Below are positions 33,818-43,454 of a DNA stretch of 64,000 nucleotides, in pieces; within the stretch, counting starts at the first letter, position 1; each line of letters opens with the position of its first letter. The notes below the pieces were generated by a model. That model made no database searches, was not told where the DNA came from, and saw only the letters and a list, made by a program, of their open reading frames with translations. The stretch lies in NCBI GenBank assembly GCA_965262015.1, contig OZ253494.1, positions 248,001 through 312,000 on the forward strand. Direction: 5' to 3'. The stretch comes from G965262015 sp965262015 (lineage in GTDB: Bacteria > Spirochaetota > Leptospiria > Turneriellales > CBDBES01). A program made the translations under genes and the position numbers.

Positions 33818-34510
33818 ATGAAAGTTGATTATTACACATTAGAAACAAAAGAGCTACAGAAGAAAGGAGTTCCTTCTGTATTTTGCCTAGAAAATATCAA
33901 TCATCACCTCATATGGGAGGCGATTACAGCTGAGAATGCTAACTTAAGGCAGGGTACACATAAGACTAAGAGCCGGGCTGAAGTTCGAGGTGGTGGACGT
34001 AAACCATGGAAACAAAAAGGAACAGGTAATGCTAGAGCTGGTTCTACACGTTCACCTGTATGGGTTGGTGGTGGTACTGCTTTTGGTCCAGTAGTGCGTA
34101 GTTATAAATATCATTTTAGTAGAAAAAAGAAGAGAGTGGCCTACAAGAACATTATTGCTTATAAATTGAGCTCGGGGAAAGTGATGTTATTAGATAGGTT
34201 TGATCTCCCTAAAGTGTCTACCTCATCAGGCTTCCAACTTTTGAGTGAGATTTTATATAATGCTCCTTTTAAGGATGAGTATTTCTCTTCCCCAAAGGTA
34301 AAAAAATATAGTAATGATCATCGTGCTAACATAACAGTAGTAGTAGAGAAAAATAATATTATCTTGAAGCAATCTTTAAAAAATATTCCTTGGGTTACTT
34401 TAATACAGTCTGATAGGTTATCAGCTAGGAAGATATTTTATAATCATGGTTTATTCTTTACAGAGAATGCTTTTGAACATGTTGCTTCGTTATTAGGTAA
34501 GCCAGTATGA
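33818..34510 (+). CDS. rplD: 50S ribosomal protein L4
   Basis: The 230-residue product has the L4 extended loop (RQGTHKTKSRAEVRGGGRKP; KQKGTGNARAGSTRSPVWVG). It overlaps rplW by 4 bp (ATGA). In other bacteria L4 represses its own operon, but no L4-binding leader was identified here. Confidence 0.96.
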   Translation: MKVDYYTLETKELQKKGVPSVFCLENINHHLIWEAITAENANLRQGTHKTKSRAEVRGGGRKPWKQKGTGNARAGSTRSPVWVGGGTAFGPVVRSYKYHFSRKKKRVAYKNIIAYKLSSGKVMLLDRFDLPKVSTSSGFQLLSEILYNAPFKDEYFSSPKVKKYSNDHRANITVVVEKNNIILKQSLKNIPWVTLIQSDRLSARKIFYNHGLFFTENAFEHVASLLGKPV

Positions 34511-34791
34511 ATGTGTCTGATTTTATTATCAAGCCTGTCATTAGTGAAAAGTCCGAAACATTACGTGAGCGTAATGTTTATATCTTTGAGATACATAAAA
34601 ATGTTAATAAAAAAATGGTAAAAGAAGCCATTCAATCTATTTATGGTTTGTGGCCGTCTAAAGTTAATGTCCTTGTACAGAGAGGTAAAAGAAAGAAAAA
34701 TAGATATGGTTATGGATATACAAAGACTAAAAAGAAGGCTTACGTTTATTTGAATTCTAAGGAGAAAATTGATATTTTTAAAAATGTCTAA
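34507..34791 (+). CDS. rplW: 50S ribosomal protein L23
   Basis: The 94-residue product has IIKPVISEKSETL and the NKKMVKEAIQSIYG segment with a basic tail, typical L23. It lies at the peptide exit tunnel. Confidence 0.96.
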   Translation: MNVSDFIIKPVISEKSETLRERNVYIFEIHKNVNKKMVKEAIQSIYGLWPSKVNVLVQRGKRKKNRYGYGYTKTKKKAYVYLNSKEKIDIFKNV

Positions 34792-34803
34792 ATTATTGTT
34801 ATT

Positions 34804-35634
34804 ATGGCTTTAAAAAGATTTAAACCAACTACTCCTTCACAACGCTTTAAGACAGTCTTTAAATCAGATGATATTGCGGGGGATATCTCTCCTCATAAAC
34901 CTCTTTTGGTGGGTTTACGTAAAAAAGCAGGAAGAAATAATCAAGGAAAAATCACTATGCGTAGACGTGGCGGTGGCCATAAACGTAGATATCGTATTAT
35001 TGATTTTGTTCGTAATAAATATGATATTACTGCAAAGGTAGAAAGCATAGAATATGATCCTAACCGTAACGCTAATATCGCTTTATTATGCTATGTTGAT
35101 GGTGAAAGAAGATACATTATCGCTCCACATGGATTAGAGATTGGTCAAACACTAGTTTCATCTACCAAGGTGGATATTAACGTAGGTAATGCTTCTCCGG
35201 TTGGTAATATCCCTATTGGTACTAATGTACATAATATTGAACTTAGACGTGGTAAAGGAGGACAAATGGCACGCTCTGCTGGCACATTTGCCACCATTAC
35301 TAGTCATGATAAAGGATATACTCTGCTAAAATTACCTTCGGGTGAGTCTCGTAGAATTAAAAGTGAATGCTATGCTGTTATTGGTGTGGTTGGTAACGCA
35401 CAGTATAATCTTATTACAATTGGTAAAGCAGGTCGTAGTGCATGGATGGGTAAGAGACCAAAGGTTAGAGGTGTAGCTATGAATCCTATTGATCACCCCC
35501 ATGGTGGTGGCGAAGGTAAAACCTCTGGTGGTAGACACCCTGTTACACCATGGGGAAAAATTACGAAAGGTAAAAAAACTAGGAAATTACACAAGCGTAG
35601 TAATAGCTTGATTATTTCATCGAGGAAAAAATAG
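34804..35634 (+). CDS. rplB: 50S ribosomal protein L2
   Basis: The 276-residue product has GRNNQGKITMRRRGGGHKRR and the catalytic-centre region MNPIDHPHGGGEGKTSGGRH, which includes the conserved His near the peptidyl transferase centre. Its stop abuts rpsS directly. Confidence 0.97.
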   Translation: MALKRFKPTTPSQRFKTVFKSDDIAGDISPHKPLLVGLRKKAGRNNQGKITMRRRGGGHKRRYRIIDFVRNKYDITAKVESIEYDPNRNANIALLCYVDGERRYIIAPHGLEIGQTLVSSTKVDINVGNASPVGNIPIGTNVHNIELRRGKGGQMARSAGTFATITSHDKGYTLLKLPSGESRRIKSECYAVIGVVGNAQYNLITIGKAGRSAWMGKRPKVRGVAMNPIDHPHGGGEGKTSGGRHPVTPWGKITKGKKTRKLHKRSNSLIISSRKK

Positions 35635-35913
35635 ATGCCACGTTCATTAAAAAAAGGTCCTTATATTGATGCACATTTATTTAAAAAAGTTGAAAAAGTG
35701 CGTGCTACAGGAGATAAAAAACCTATTAAGGTGTGGTCTAGACGCTCTACTATTTTCCCTGAGATGATAGGCATTACATTTTTAGTTCACAATGGTAATA
35801 AATTTATACCAGTCTATGTGACTGAAGAAATTATTGGCCATAAATTGGGTGAGTTTGCTCCTACCCGTACTTACAGAGGACATACGTCACTAGATAAAAA
35901 GATAAAAAGATAA
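35635..35913 (+). CDS. rpsS: 30S ribosomal protein S19
   Basis: The 92-residue product has MPRSLKKGPYIDAHLFKKV and the IGHKLGEFAPTRTYRGH signature. It starts at the base after the rplB stop. Confidence 0.97.
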   Translation: MPRSLKKGPYIDAHLFKKVEKVRATGDKKPIKVWSRRSTIFPEMIGITFLVHNGNKFIPVYVTEEIIGHKLGEFAPTRTYRGHTSLDKKIKR

Positions 35914-35915
35914 AC

Positions 35916-36251
35916 ATGGAAGCTATTTGTAAAACTAATTATATTCGCATATCTCATAGAAAAATGAGCTTAGTGGTTAATGAAGTGCGAGGGTACGATG
36001 CCACGGAGGCATTAGATGCTTTAAAACATATGAAGAAAAAAGGAGCGAAAATGGTATATAAGGCAGTACAGTCTGCAGTTGCAAATGCTAGGGTGCTTAA
36101 CCCTTCAGTGGAGATAGGGAGTCTTTTTATTAAAAAGGTTGTTGTGAATCAAGGAGCTACTTGGAAACGATTCAGGCCTAGAGCCAGGGGTAGAGTAGGT
36201 AAGATCTTAAGAAGAACAAGTAATATAATAGTTGTTCTGTCGGACGAATAG
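35916..36251 (+). CDS. rplV: 50S ribosomal protein L22
   Basis: The 111-residue product has YIRISHRKMSLVVNEVRG and the C-terminal beta-hairpin (RFRPRARGRVGKILRRTSN), the segment that lines the exit tunnel. Confidence 0.96.
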   Translation: MEAICKTNYIRISHRKMSLVVNEVRGYDATEALDALKHMKKKGAKMVYKAVQSAVANARVLNPSVEIGSLFIKKVVVNQGATWKRFRPRARGRVGKILRRTSNIIVVLSDE

Positions 36252-36256
36252 TTATT

Positions 36257-36985
36257 ATGGGTCAAAAAGTTAGTCCAATATCTCTACGCTTGAATATAAC
36301 CCGCACATGGGATTCTATTTGGTATGCTTCTAAGCAAGATTATACAGATATTTTGCATCAAGACTTTGCTATTCGTAGGACTGTGAAGGAAACACATCGA
36401 CGTAGTTCTATTACAAAAATAGGAATTGAGCGTTTTGCAGAGAAAGTACATATTAAATTATATTGTGTGAAGCCTGGTGTTGTCATTGGTCAAAAAGGTA
36501 AGAACATAGAGATGTTAAAGTCTCGCTTGAGTCGTATTGTAAATAAGTCAATTGAAGTAAAAGTGGTTGAAGTATCTCATCCAGATTTGTCAGCTCAGTC
36601 TTTAGCTGATACTGTTGCGTCCCAGCTAGAAGAACGTGTATCATTTCGTAGGGCAATGAAGCATGCTATCCATACCACAGTACGTGGCGGTGTGCAGGGT
36701 GTTAAAATTATTGTCTCAGGTAGACTGAATGGTGCTGATATGGCAAGAAGTCAGAAATATTCAGAGGGACGTGTACCTCTTCATACTTTACGTGCTATGA
36801 TTGATTATGCTTTTGCTGAAGCTGATACAACTTATGGTAAAATTGGTATCAAAATATGGGTATATGGTGGTGATTATTTAGGTAACGAAAAGAATCAACA
36901 AACTAACAAAAATAATATGTCATCAAATTCTAAATCATATTTGAATATGCAAAAGCCAAATCATGAAAGGTTTTCAAGACGTTAA
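36257..36985 (+). CDS. rpsC: 30S ribosomal protein S3
   Basis: The 242-residue product has MGQKVSPISLRLNITRTWDS, the KH domain (PGVVIGQKGKNIEMLKSRL) and the C-terminal VRGGVQGVKIIVSGRLNGAD. The C-terminus is extended by a ~25-residue Asn/Lys/Ser-rich tail of low complexity. Confidence 0.96.
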   Translation: MGQKVSPISLRLNITRTWDSIWYASKQDYTDILHQDFAIRRTVKETHRRSSITKIGIERFAEKVHIKLYCVKPGVVIGQKGKNIEMLKSRLSRIVNKSIEVKVVEVSHPDLSAQSLADTVASQLEERVSFRRAMKHAIHTTVRGGVQGVKIIVSGRLNGADMARSQKYSEGRVPLHTLRAMIDYAFAEADTTYGKIGIKIWVYGGDYLGNEKNQQTNKNNMSSNSKSYLNMQKPNHERFSRR

Positions 36986-36991
36986 ATTAGT

Positions 36992-37405
36992 ATGTTAGCT
37001 CCTAAAAAAGTTAAATGGCGTAAGCCAAGTAGAGGTAGACTTAAAGGTAAGTCTAAAGGTGGTAATGAACTACATCTAGGCGAAGTTGGTTTAAAAGCCA
37101 TAACGTCAGCTAAATTAAATTCTAGACAAATTGAGGCCGCTCGTGTGGTAATGATACGCCACGTAAAGAGGGGTGCGAAGGTATGGATTCGTATTTTTCC
37201 AGATAAGCCTGTTACAAAAAAACCTGCTGAAACGCGTATGGGTAAAGGTAAAGGTGGAGTAGATCATTATGTAGCTGTCGTAAAAGCGGGTAAGATTATG
37301 TTTGAGATGAGTGGTCTGGGACATGAAATCATGGAAGAAGCGCTTAAAAAAGCTTCTTCAAAGTTACCTCTACAGTGTATTGTAGTAAAGAAATCTAGCT
37401 TATAA
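36992..37405 (+). CDS. rplP: 50S ribosomal protein L16
   Basis: The 137-residue product has MLAPKKVKWRKPSRGRLKG and KPVTKKPAETRMGKGKGGVD. It is the last gene of the cluster: rpmC, rpsQ and the spc operon, which normally follow, are not here, and the next gene is convergent. Confidence 0.97.
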   Translation: MLAPKKVKWRKPSRGRLKGKSKGGNELHLGEVGLKAITSAKLNSRQIEAARVVMIRHVKRGAKVWIRIFPDKPVTKKPAETRMGKGKGGVDHYVAVVKAGKIMFEMSGLGHEIMEEALKKASSKLPLQCIVVKKSSL

Positions 37406-37442
37406 TTGTTTGGTTGTATCTTCAATTGCAGGGGGCAAAGGT

Positions 37443-38741
37443 CTACCCAACACTACCTGCTACTTGCATTTTTTCAAATAGTATTCCCTTGGGTCCTAGG
37501 TAAGAGCCTCTCTGTATTGTTTCTCTGCTAAAGTGTGCATTTATAAAATTTTTTCTGCTTGTTCCAGAGATGGCTCCGCCTTTAATTCGTGTTTTGTTTT
37601 TATTTTTATAAAGATAAGCTAATCTAATTTCACCCGAGAAAGCACCTGTAATATTATTGGGATTAAATGAAGAAAATTTAAATATCTCTAATACTTCTTC
37701 ACCGTTATCAAGGAAGTCTTGATAAGAACGGCTACCAGGCTGAATGCATATATTCCCCATAGAAGACGTATGCTTTTTATCCAATAATTGAGAAAGTTTA
37801 CCATCAATACAATAATTTTTTAATTTACTATTTTGTATTAGTTCTACTTTCTTAGTTGGAAATCCATATTGATCAAATAATTGTGATGCCCCCCCGCCTT
37901 TTATAAAAGGATCACTAGCAAGATTAAAATTTGTAGGTATCTCTTCAGAATATTCATAAATACTTGCTTCTTTGTGAAGGCTAGCATATTTATAATACAA
38001 AGCATTACCATCCGTTTGTGCTACAAAATAATCGAATAGATTATCTAATGCTTCGTCTGTGAATACGACATGCATTATCTTAGTTGGCGGTAATGAGGAT
38101 ATTTTATGTAATGATAGATGTTGTGCCTCTCTTATGATTAAATCTACTATGTCATAGTGTTGAATAAATCTACGTGTGTCATAATGATTAATCTCTTCTT
38201 GTTTGTCTGGAGACAATAAGACAAAATCTACACTAATTTGGGTTGAAGGGATAGATATTTTTAAATTATTTGCATTCACCAACGTAGTATAGTAATTTTT
38301 TAGGGAAATTTCATATGATGCTAAAGAACAATTCATCATAGATTGTTTTGTTAGAGAGTTGAGTTGATTGGCTAACTCCAACAAAGATTCTTGAACAGAA
38401 TTTTTTATAGATGGATCACAAATAGGATTAGTGTCTATTATAAGTTCCCAAGGAGGGGAAAAATTATAAATAGGATTATTTACTAGAGTTGAGTATGCAA
38501 TGTGTTCTTGAATAATAGAGCGCCAATCAAGAGTAGTATCAAACTTCGCTATACTCTCACCAAGCAAGTTTTTTTGAGGTTTATTTGTATGGACAGAAAC
38601 AAGGTATCTGCCGGAGTAGCTACAACATCTTGTTTCAATTTGCTGGTCAATGGCATGTATTTCGTTAATCTGTTCTTGAATATATATTATCTGCCAAGAT
38701 CGCAACAACTGTTTTTTTAAGTACTGAATAATATTATACAC
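37443..38741 (-). CDS. TldD/PmbA-family protein
   Basis: The 432-residue protein has the C-terminal features of the TldD/TldE (PmbA) family: DPFIKGGGASQLFDQYGFPT, GNICIQPGS, NNITGAFSGEIRLAYLYKN and KGGAISGTSRKNF. TldD carries the metal-binding HExxxH; I see no such motif here, so this resembles the non-catalytic TldE/PmbA partner. Family members process small peptides and proteins in the cytosol. It follows flhF on the minus strand with a short gap. Confidence 0.72.
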   Translation of the reverse strand: MYNIIQYLKKQLLRSWQIIYIQEQINEIHAIDQQIETRCCSYSGRYLVSVHTNKPQKNLLGESIAKFDTTLDWRSIIQEHIAYSTLVNNPIYNFSPPWELIIDTNPICDPSIKNSVQESLLELANQLNSLTKQSMMNCSLASYEISLKNYYTTLVNANNLKISIPSTQISVDFVLLSPDKQEEINHYDTRRFIQHYDIVDLIIREAQHLSLHKISSLPPTKIMHVVFTDEALDNLFDYFVAQTDGNALYYKYASLHKEASIYEYSEEIPTNFNLASDPFIKGGGASQLFDQYGFPTKKVELIQNSKLKNYCIDGKLSQLLDKKHTSSMGNICIQPGSRSYQDFLDNGEEVLEIFKFSSFNPNNITGAFSGEIRLAYLYKNKNKTRIKGGAISGTSRKNFINAHFSRETIQRGSYLGPKGILFEKMQVAGSVG

Positions 38742-38791
38742 GTGTACTCATCCTGATTATATATAGAATAAAGTTGGCATAGGATATCTTA

Positions 38792-40000
38792 TTATTTTTT
38801 ATACTGATTTAGAATTAATTCTGCTATATAGTTTGGATTTGCTTCCATAAAGTCATCAGGTACGTTTTGTCCATTTGTCAAAAAAGAGAGTGGTTGTTTT
38901 ACTTCTTTAAACAAGTTAATAAGATGGCCAAGTTGATTGGTCTCATCTAGTTTGGTCAATAATATGTAGTCAAAATGAAAAATTGAAAAACTTTCTACAA
39001 TGTCTAACATGTCACTAAACTTAGAAGAAGCTGATAGGGCTAAGTGCTTTTCTATGTATGGTATGGAAGAGTTATTTTCTTCCGTGAGTAGAAGTTGATT
39101 TTTCTTTAATAATTTATTATCTTTATGACTTATTCCTGCTGTATCCAGCAGAATATAGTCAGACTTACTGGCTTTTATAGTGTCTGTAAGTTGCTTATTA
39201 TTGGAACAAACAGAAAATTCAGCATCTAGTATTCTCGCATAAATCTTTAGTTGTTCTGTTGCTGCAATACGATAATTATCTAAAGAAATTAAAGTAAGTG
39301 TCTTTTTTTGCTGTAATTTAAGATGAGATGCTAACTTTGCTAAACTTGTTGTCTTGCCAATACCAGTTGGCCCAATAAAAGCAATTATTCTTTGTGAATT
39401 AAACTCTTTTACACAGTTAATAGAAGAGACAAGATGTTTCAATGTATATTGGTACAGAGTTTCTGTGTTGTGCCACTTATTTTGTGGTAGCGAGGTTTGA
39501 ATTTTATGAATAATTGTCTGTGCTATCTGTTGATCCATATCTTGACTGATTAAGTAATCATTAAGATTCTGGAACTCTTCAGGTACCTTGGGTGGAGTAT
39601 GTTGATTATAGGCTAACTGTGATACAAACTCTTTGATAAACCGGACATCATTCTTAAGAACATGCATCTGATTTTCATCAGTAATGGAAGTTTGATTAGA
39701 TTTTTCAAGGTGTTTGTTTAGGTCCTTTAGAAACGTTTTATTATTCACTTGACTTTTTGTATCTGTGACTATATCTTTTTGTGATAATTGTGGCATATTT
39801 ATTTTGGTCTGCTTATCAGGTTGTTTTTTTTCTTGAATGGCTGCTTCAATTAAAAAATATTTTTTACCCATTAACTTAGAGAAAAACGAACTAGACTTAA
39901 CTTCTTTTTCACTAAAAATAATAGCATCTGTACCATATAATTTTCTTAACTTACTTAAAGTATCAGCATGTTTTTGTCCAGTAATTTTAACATATTTCAT
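38792..40000 (-). CDS. flhF: Flagellar biosynthesis GTPase FlhF
   Basis: The 402-residue SRP-type GTPase has the P-loop IAFIGPTGIGKTTSLAKLAS (G210 begins GPTGIGKT), DNYRIAATEQLKIYA, LLDTAGISH and LLTKLDETNQLG. The N-terminal ~200 residues are the variable B domain. It sets flagellar number and placement by acting at the membrane with the export apparatus. It overlaps flhA by one base. Confidence 0.95.
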   Translation of the reverse strand: MKYVKITGQKHADTLSKLRKLYGTDAIIFSEKEVKSSSFFSKLMGKKYFLIEAAIQEKKQPDKQTKINMPQLSQKDIVTDTKSQVNNKTFLKDLNKHLEKSNQTSITDENQMHVLKNDVRFIKEFVSQLAYNQHTPPKVPEEFQNLNDYLISQDMDQQIAQTIIHKIQTSLPQNKWHNTETLYQYTLKHLVSSINCVKEFNSQRIIAFIGPTGIGKTTSLAKLASHLKLQQKKTLTLISLDNYRIAATEQLKIYARILDAEFSVCSNNKQLTDTIKASKSDYILLDTAGISHKDNKLLKKNQLLLTEENNSSIPYIEKHLALSASSKFSDMLDIVESFSIFHFDYILLTKLDETNQLGHLINLFKEVKQPLSFLTNGQNVPDDFMEANPNYIAELILNQYKK

Positions 40001-42078
40001 TAGGTATTTACCTCTTCTAATGCGGGTAGTGATACATAGTCTTTAGATTGAATTTGTATATCATTAGGTATTTCTTCATAAGCAAGTACAACAAAATCTC
40101 TTAAAGGTAACTCTCTTTCTAGAATATGTAATATTCCAAAACGAATAACAGCAGTACAAATAAATATTGGTATACGGTTATATTCTTTTTGGTATTTATT
40201 ATAAGTCTCAAATAGAGCATTTTTAATATTTGTTTGCATATTAGGATGTAATGCAAAAATTTTACCTTCTTTTTCATCGATATGCATGGTTTTACGCATT
40301 TCATTTTCTATGGCAGGATCAATTTGTATAGCTTCAATGGTATTATTCACAACATATTTTTTGATAATTTGCAGTCTTATACGCTGTCGAACAAATTCTG
40401 TCAGTATAGCAGAATCAGTAACTTTTTCAGCATAATCAGCAATGGTCTCTAAAATGAGTACTAAGTTACGGACAGAAATCTGTTCTTTAAGTAAATTATG
40501 AAGTACCTGTTGAATGGTTTTAAGGCTAGTATTCTTGTTAATTTCCTCAATTAAAAAAGGATTTTTTTCTTTGATCTTATCTATTAACATTTTAACTTCT
40601 TCTCTGCCCATGATTTGTGGGGCATAATTTTTTAATGTTTCACTAAGATGTGTAATAATAATGTCATAGGAATCAACCACTAAATATCCACGATTTTCAG
40701 CTTCTATTTTATTTTCTGGTTGAATTAAAATAGCATCTACTCGAAAAGTAGGATCTGTATATTTTTCCCCATCAATAGGATCTTGTATGGGACTGCCTTT
40801 TTCCATAGCAATTAACTTGTCGGGATATACACTGGCTGTTTCCACTTCTATCCCGCCAATTAAAATAGAATACGCATTACCTTCTAATTCCATGTTATCA
40901 TTAATGCGAATGGGTGGTATTATCATTCCTAATTCTTTTGCAAACTTTTGTCTAAGTAAGGTGATCTTTTCTAATAAATTACCGCTTTGTGAATCATCCA
41001 CTAGAGTAATCAAATTATAACCAACTTCTAATTTAATGGGATCAATTCCAATATCATCTAAAAATCTTTCTGTTTTGGCTACTGTTTTTTGTTGTTCTTC
41101 CATTTCAGCTTGTTCTATAAATTGTTTATTAGCATTTTTTTGTATTACATAAGCTATTAGACCACAAAAGCTAGCAAGAAACCATAGGGGTAACTTGGGG
41201 AATCCAGGGACAATAGATGCCATAGCCAAGGTACCTGCCACAATCCACAAGATAGTAGGATTGTGGAATAGCTGTTCAGATATATCTGTTCCAATATCCG
41301 TAGTGGAGCTAGCACGGGTTACTACCATGCCCGTGGCTGTAGTGATAAGAAGAGACGGTAATTGAGCTACTAAACCATCGCCAATGGTAAGTAATGTGTA
41401 GACTTTAAGAGTATCTATAAAACCTTCATTCTTTGTAAATACACCAATAATTAATCCACCAATAATATTAATGACTGTGATAATGAGGCCTACACGGACA
41501 TCTCCTTGTACAAATTTTGTTGCACCATCCATTTGTCCATAAAAGTCTACTTCTTTACGCAATTTATTTCTGCGTTCTCTTGCATCTTCCTCAGTTATAA
41601 TTCCTGCAGAAAGATCTGAATCAATGGACATTTGTTTACCAGGCAGAGCATCTAATGTAAATCGTGCCGCTACCTCACTAATACGAGTGGCACCTTTGGT
41701 AATAACCATCATTTGTACTAGAATTAAAATTAGAAAAATAATCAATCCAATAATGTAGTTGCCACTTACCACAAACTCTCCAAAGGATCTAATCATTTTA
41801 CTATCAAAATTACTACCCTCCAATAGAATTAATCTAGTAGAGCTTACATTTAATGCTAGACGATATACAGTTGTGAGCAACAGCAAGGAGGGGAAAACCA
41901 TAAAATCACTACTTTCTTGGCTGTACATAGCTGTAAGTAGTATAATAAGACCCAACATCATATTAATACCAATAAGAAGATCTAGCAAGAACGTAGGTAT
42001 GGGGATAATGAGCATGACAATAACAGAGATTACTGCCAATGCCAGCATAATATCAGTTTGTTCATACCATTTTTTCAT
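40000..42078 (-). CDS. flhA: Flagellar export apparatus protein FlhA
   Basis: The 692-residue protein has about eight membrane segments in the first ~330 residues, including the conserved cytoplasmic loop (RISEVAARFTLDALPGKQMS; DSDLSAGIITEEDARERR), then a soluble domain (~350-692) that docks export substrates. It forms the gate of the flagellar type III secretion system. It lies between flhB and flhF in one operon. Confidence 0.97.
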   Translation of the reverse strand: MKKWYEQTDIMLALAVISVIVMLIIPIPTFLLDLLIGINMMLGLIILLTAMYSQESSDFMVFPSLLLLTTVYRLALNVSSTRLILLEGSNFDSKMIRSFGEFVVSGNYIIGLIIFLILILVQMMVITKGATRISEVAARFTLDALPGKQMSIDSDLSAGIITEEDARERRNKLRKEVDFYGQMDGATKFVQGDVRVGLIITVINIIGGLIIGVFTKNEGFIDTLKVYTLLTIGDGLVAQLPSLLITTATGMVVTRASSTTDIGTDISEQLFHNPTILWIVAGTLAMASIVPGFPKLPLWFLASFCGLIAYVIQKNANKQFIEQAEMEEQQKTVAKTERFLDDIGIDPIKLEVGYNLITLVDDSQSGNLLEKITLLRQKFAKELGMIIPPIRINDNMELEGNAYSILIGGIEVETASVYPDKLIAMEKGSPIQDPIDGEKYTDPTFRVDAILIQPENKIEAENRGYLVVDSYDIIITHLSETLKNYAPQIMGREEVKMLIDKIKEKNPFLIEEINKNTSLKTIQQVLHNLLKEQISVRNLVLILETIADYAEKVTDSAILTEFVRQRIRLQIIKKYVVNNTIEAIQIDPAIENEMRKTMHIDEKEGKIFALHPNMQTNIKNALFETYNKYQKEYNRIPIFICTAVIRFGILHILERELPLRDFVVLAYEEIPNDIQIQSKDYVSLPALEEVNT

Positions 42079-42096
42079 ATAGTTAACACGACCTTA

Positions 42097-43350
42097 TTAT
42101 GTTTGCTGTCCAAGTTTTTCTCTAATACTTTCTATACTTAAGAAAAGATCTACCAAGATACGGTAAAATTCTTCAGGGACTATTTCATTTTCTTCTACAT
42201 TACTATATAGCTCTCGGGCTAATGGTTTATTTTCTATAATAGGAATATCATATCGGTTAGCTAAATTACGTAGTATAAACGCTAAATGATCTGTTCCCTT
42301 AGCTAATAGTCTTGGTGCATCTTCTTTCTCTGGATTATATCGTAAAGCCACAGCAAAATGTGTGGGATTTGTAATCACAACATCTGCATGTTGCACTTGT
42401 TGCAGTATATGTCTTTTACTATATTCGTATAGTTTTGTTTTTTGTCTTTGTTTGACAAGAGGATCACCCTCTGTTTCTTTCATTTCTTCTTTAATCTCTT
42501 GCTTAGTCATTTTAATACTTTCAATAAATTCACGTTTTTGAAAAAAATAATCTGGTATAGATAGAATAAATAATATGGATAAAAGTATAAGGCTCAATTT
42601 GATAGCACTATATCCTATCATTTTTAAGCTTTCTGTTGCATTCATTGCTGTACTTTTTAGAATACTAGTAAAATCGTTATGAATGATAAAATAGCTCATA
42701 CAACCTAATAAGGTTACTTTTACTAAAGTTTTAAATAAATTAAAAGCAATTTGTTTAGAGAAAAACACCTTACGCATCATGCCAGATAGAGAAAATTGGA
42801 TACGTTTAAAATCAATTTGTAATGGTTTTAATGAGAATAATATACCAACTTGACTAACATTCCCCACGATGGCCATAATAGTTACTACTATTAAAACAGG
42901 GGCTACCATCCATCCCAGATTAGTAGCTGTACTCATTAATAAGTTTAATAAGGTTGCAGGAGAATATGCTCCCATGGAATGATATTGGCCTAATTGAATC
43001 GTCATAAAATGATATATACGTTTTAGTACCCAATTTGCTGTGAAGAATATAACTAACAAACCCCCCATAGCCACTAGTATATTAGGTATCTCTGGTGTTT
43101 TGGCAACCCTGCCTTTTTCACGCTCTTTTTGTTTTCTACGTGCGGTAGGTTCTTCTGTACGCCCCTCACTTTCAGAAGAGGCAAAAAGAAGGCCAGATAA
43201 AGTGGTCGTAGATACAGTTAACCAATCAAATATAGGCAACCACTGATATTGTTTATCAATACATAGGTAATTTTGATTCTCCACCCTACATTCTTTTAAG
43301 AAAGATCTGATATGGTAAAATAGATATGACAAATAACAAAGTAATAGCAT
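42097..43350 (-). CDS. flhB: Flagellar export switch protein FlhB
   Basis: The 417-residue protein has the FlhB signature EGRTEEPTARRKQKEREKGR, four membrane segments, and the autocleavage site NPTH (DVVITNPTHFAVALRYNPE) in the cytoplasmic domain. The N-terminus is ~40 residues longer than usual, so the true start may be internal. It controls the switch from hook to filament export. First of flhB-flhA-flhF. Confidence 0.95.
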   Translation of the reverse strand: MLLLCYLSYLFYHIRSFLKECRVENQNYLCIDKQYQWLPIFDWLTVSTTTLSGLLFASSESEGRTEEPTARRKQKEREKGRVAKTPEIPNILVAMGGLLVIFFTANWVLKRIYHFMTIQLGQYHSMGAYSPATLLNLLMSTATNLGWMVAPVLIVVTIMAIVGNVSQVGILFSLKPLQIDFKRIQFSLSGMMRKVFFSKQIAFNLFKTLVKVTLLGCMSYFIIHNDFTSILKSTAMNATESLKMIGYSAIKLSLILLSILFILSIPDYFFQKREFIESIKMTKQEIKEEMKETEGDPLVKQRQKTKLYEYSKRHILQQVQHADVVITNPTHFAVALRYNPEKEDAPRLLAKGTDHLAFILRNLANRYDIPIIENKPLARELYSNVEENEIVPEEFYRILVDLFLSIESIREKLGQQT

Positions 43351-43383
43351 GATGATGTGACATAATCAAATTAAAATTATATA

Positions 43384-43414
43384 TTGACAAGCCTTTTACA
43401 TCGTAGGGTATGAT
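43384..43414 (+). promoter_or_regulatory. Putative sigma-70 type promoter
   Basis: TTGACA (43384-43389) and TATGAT (43409-43414) are 19 bp apart, slightly long for sigma-70. If real, the ATG at 43410 lies inside the -10 box, which favours the downstream start of pepA. Confidence 0.35.
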
Positions 43415-43454
43415 TAGGTATGGTTACCTTCGAAATAACTGCGAAAATACGAAT

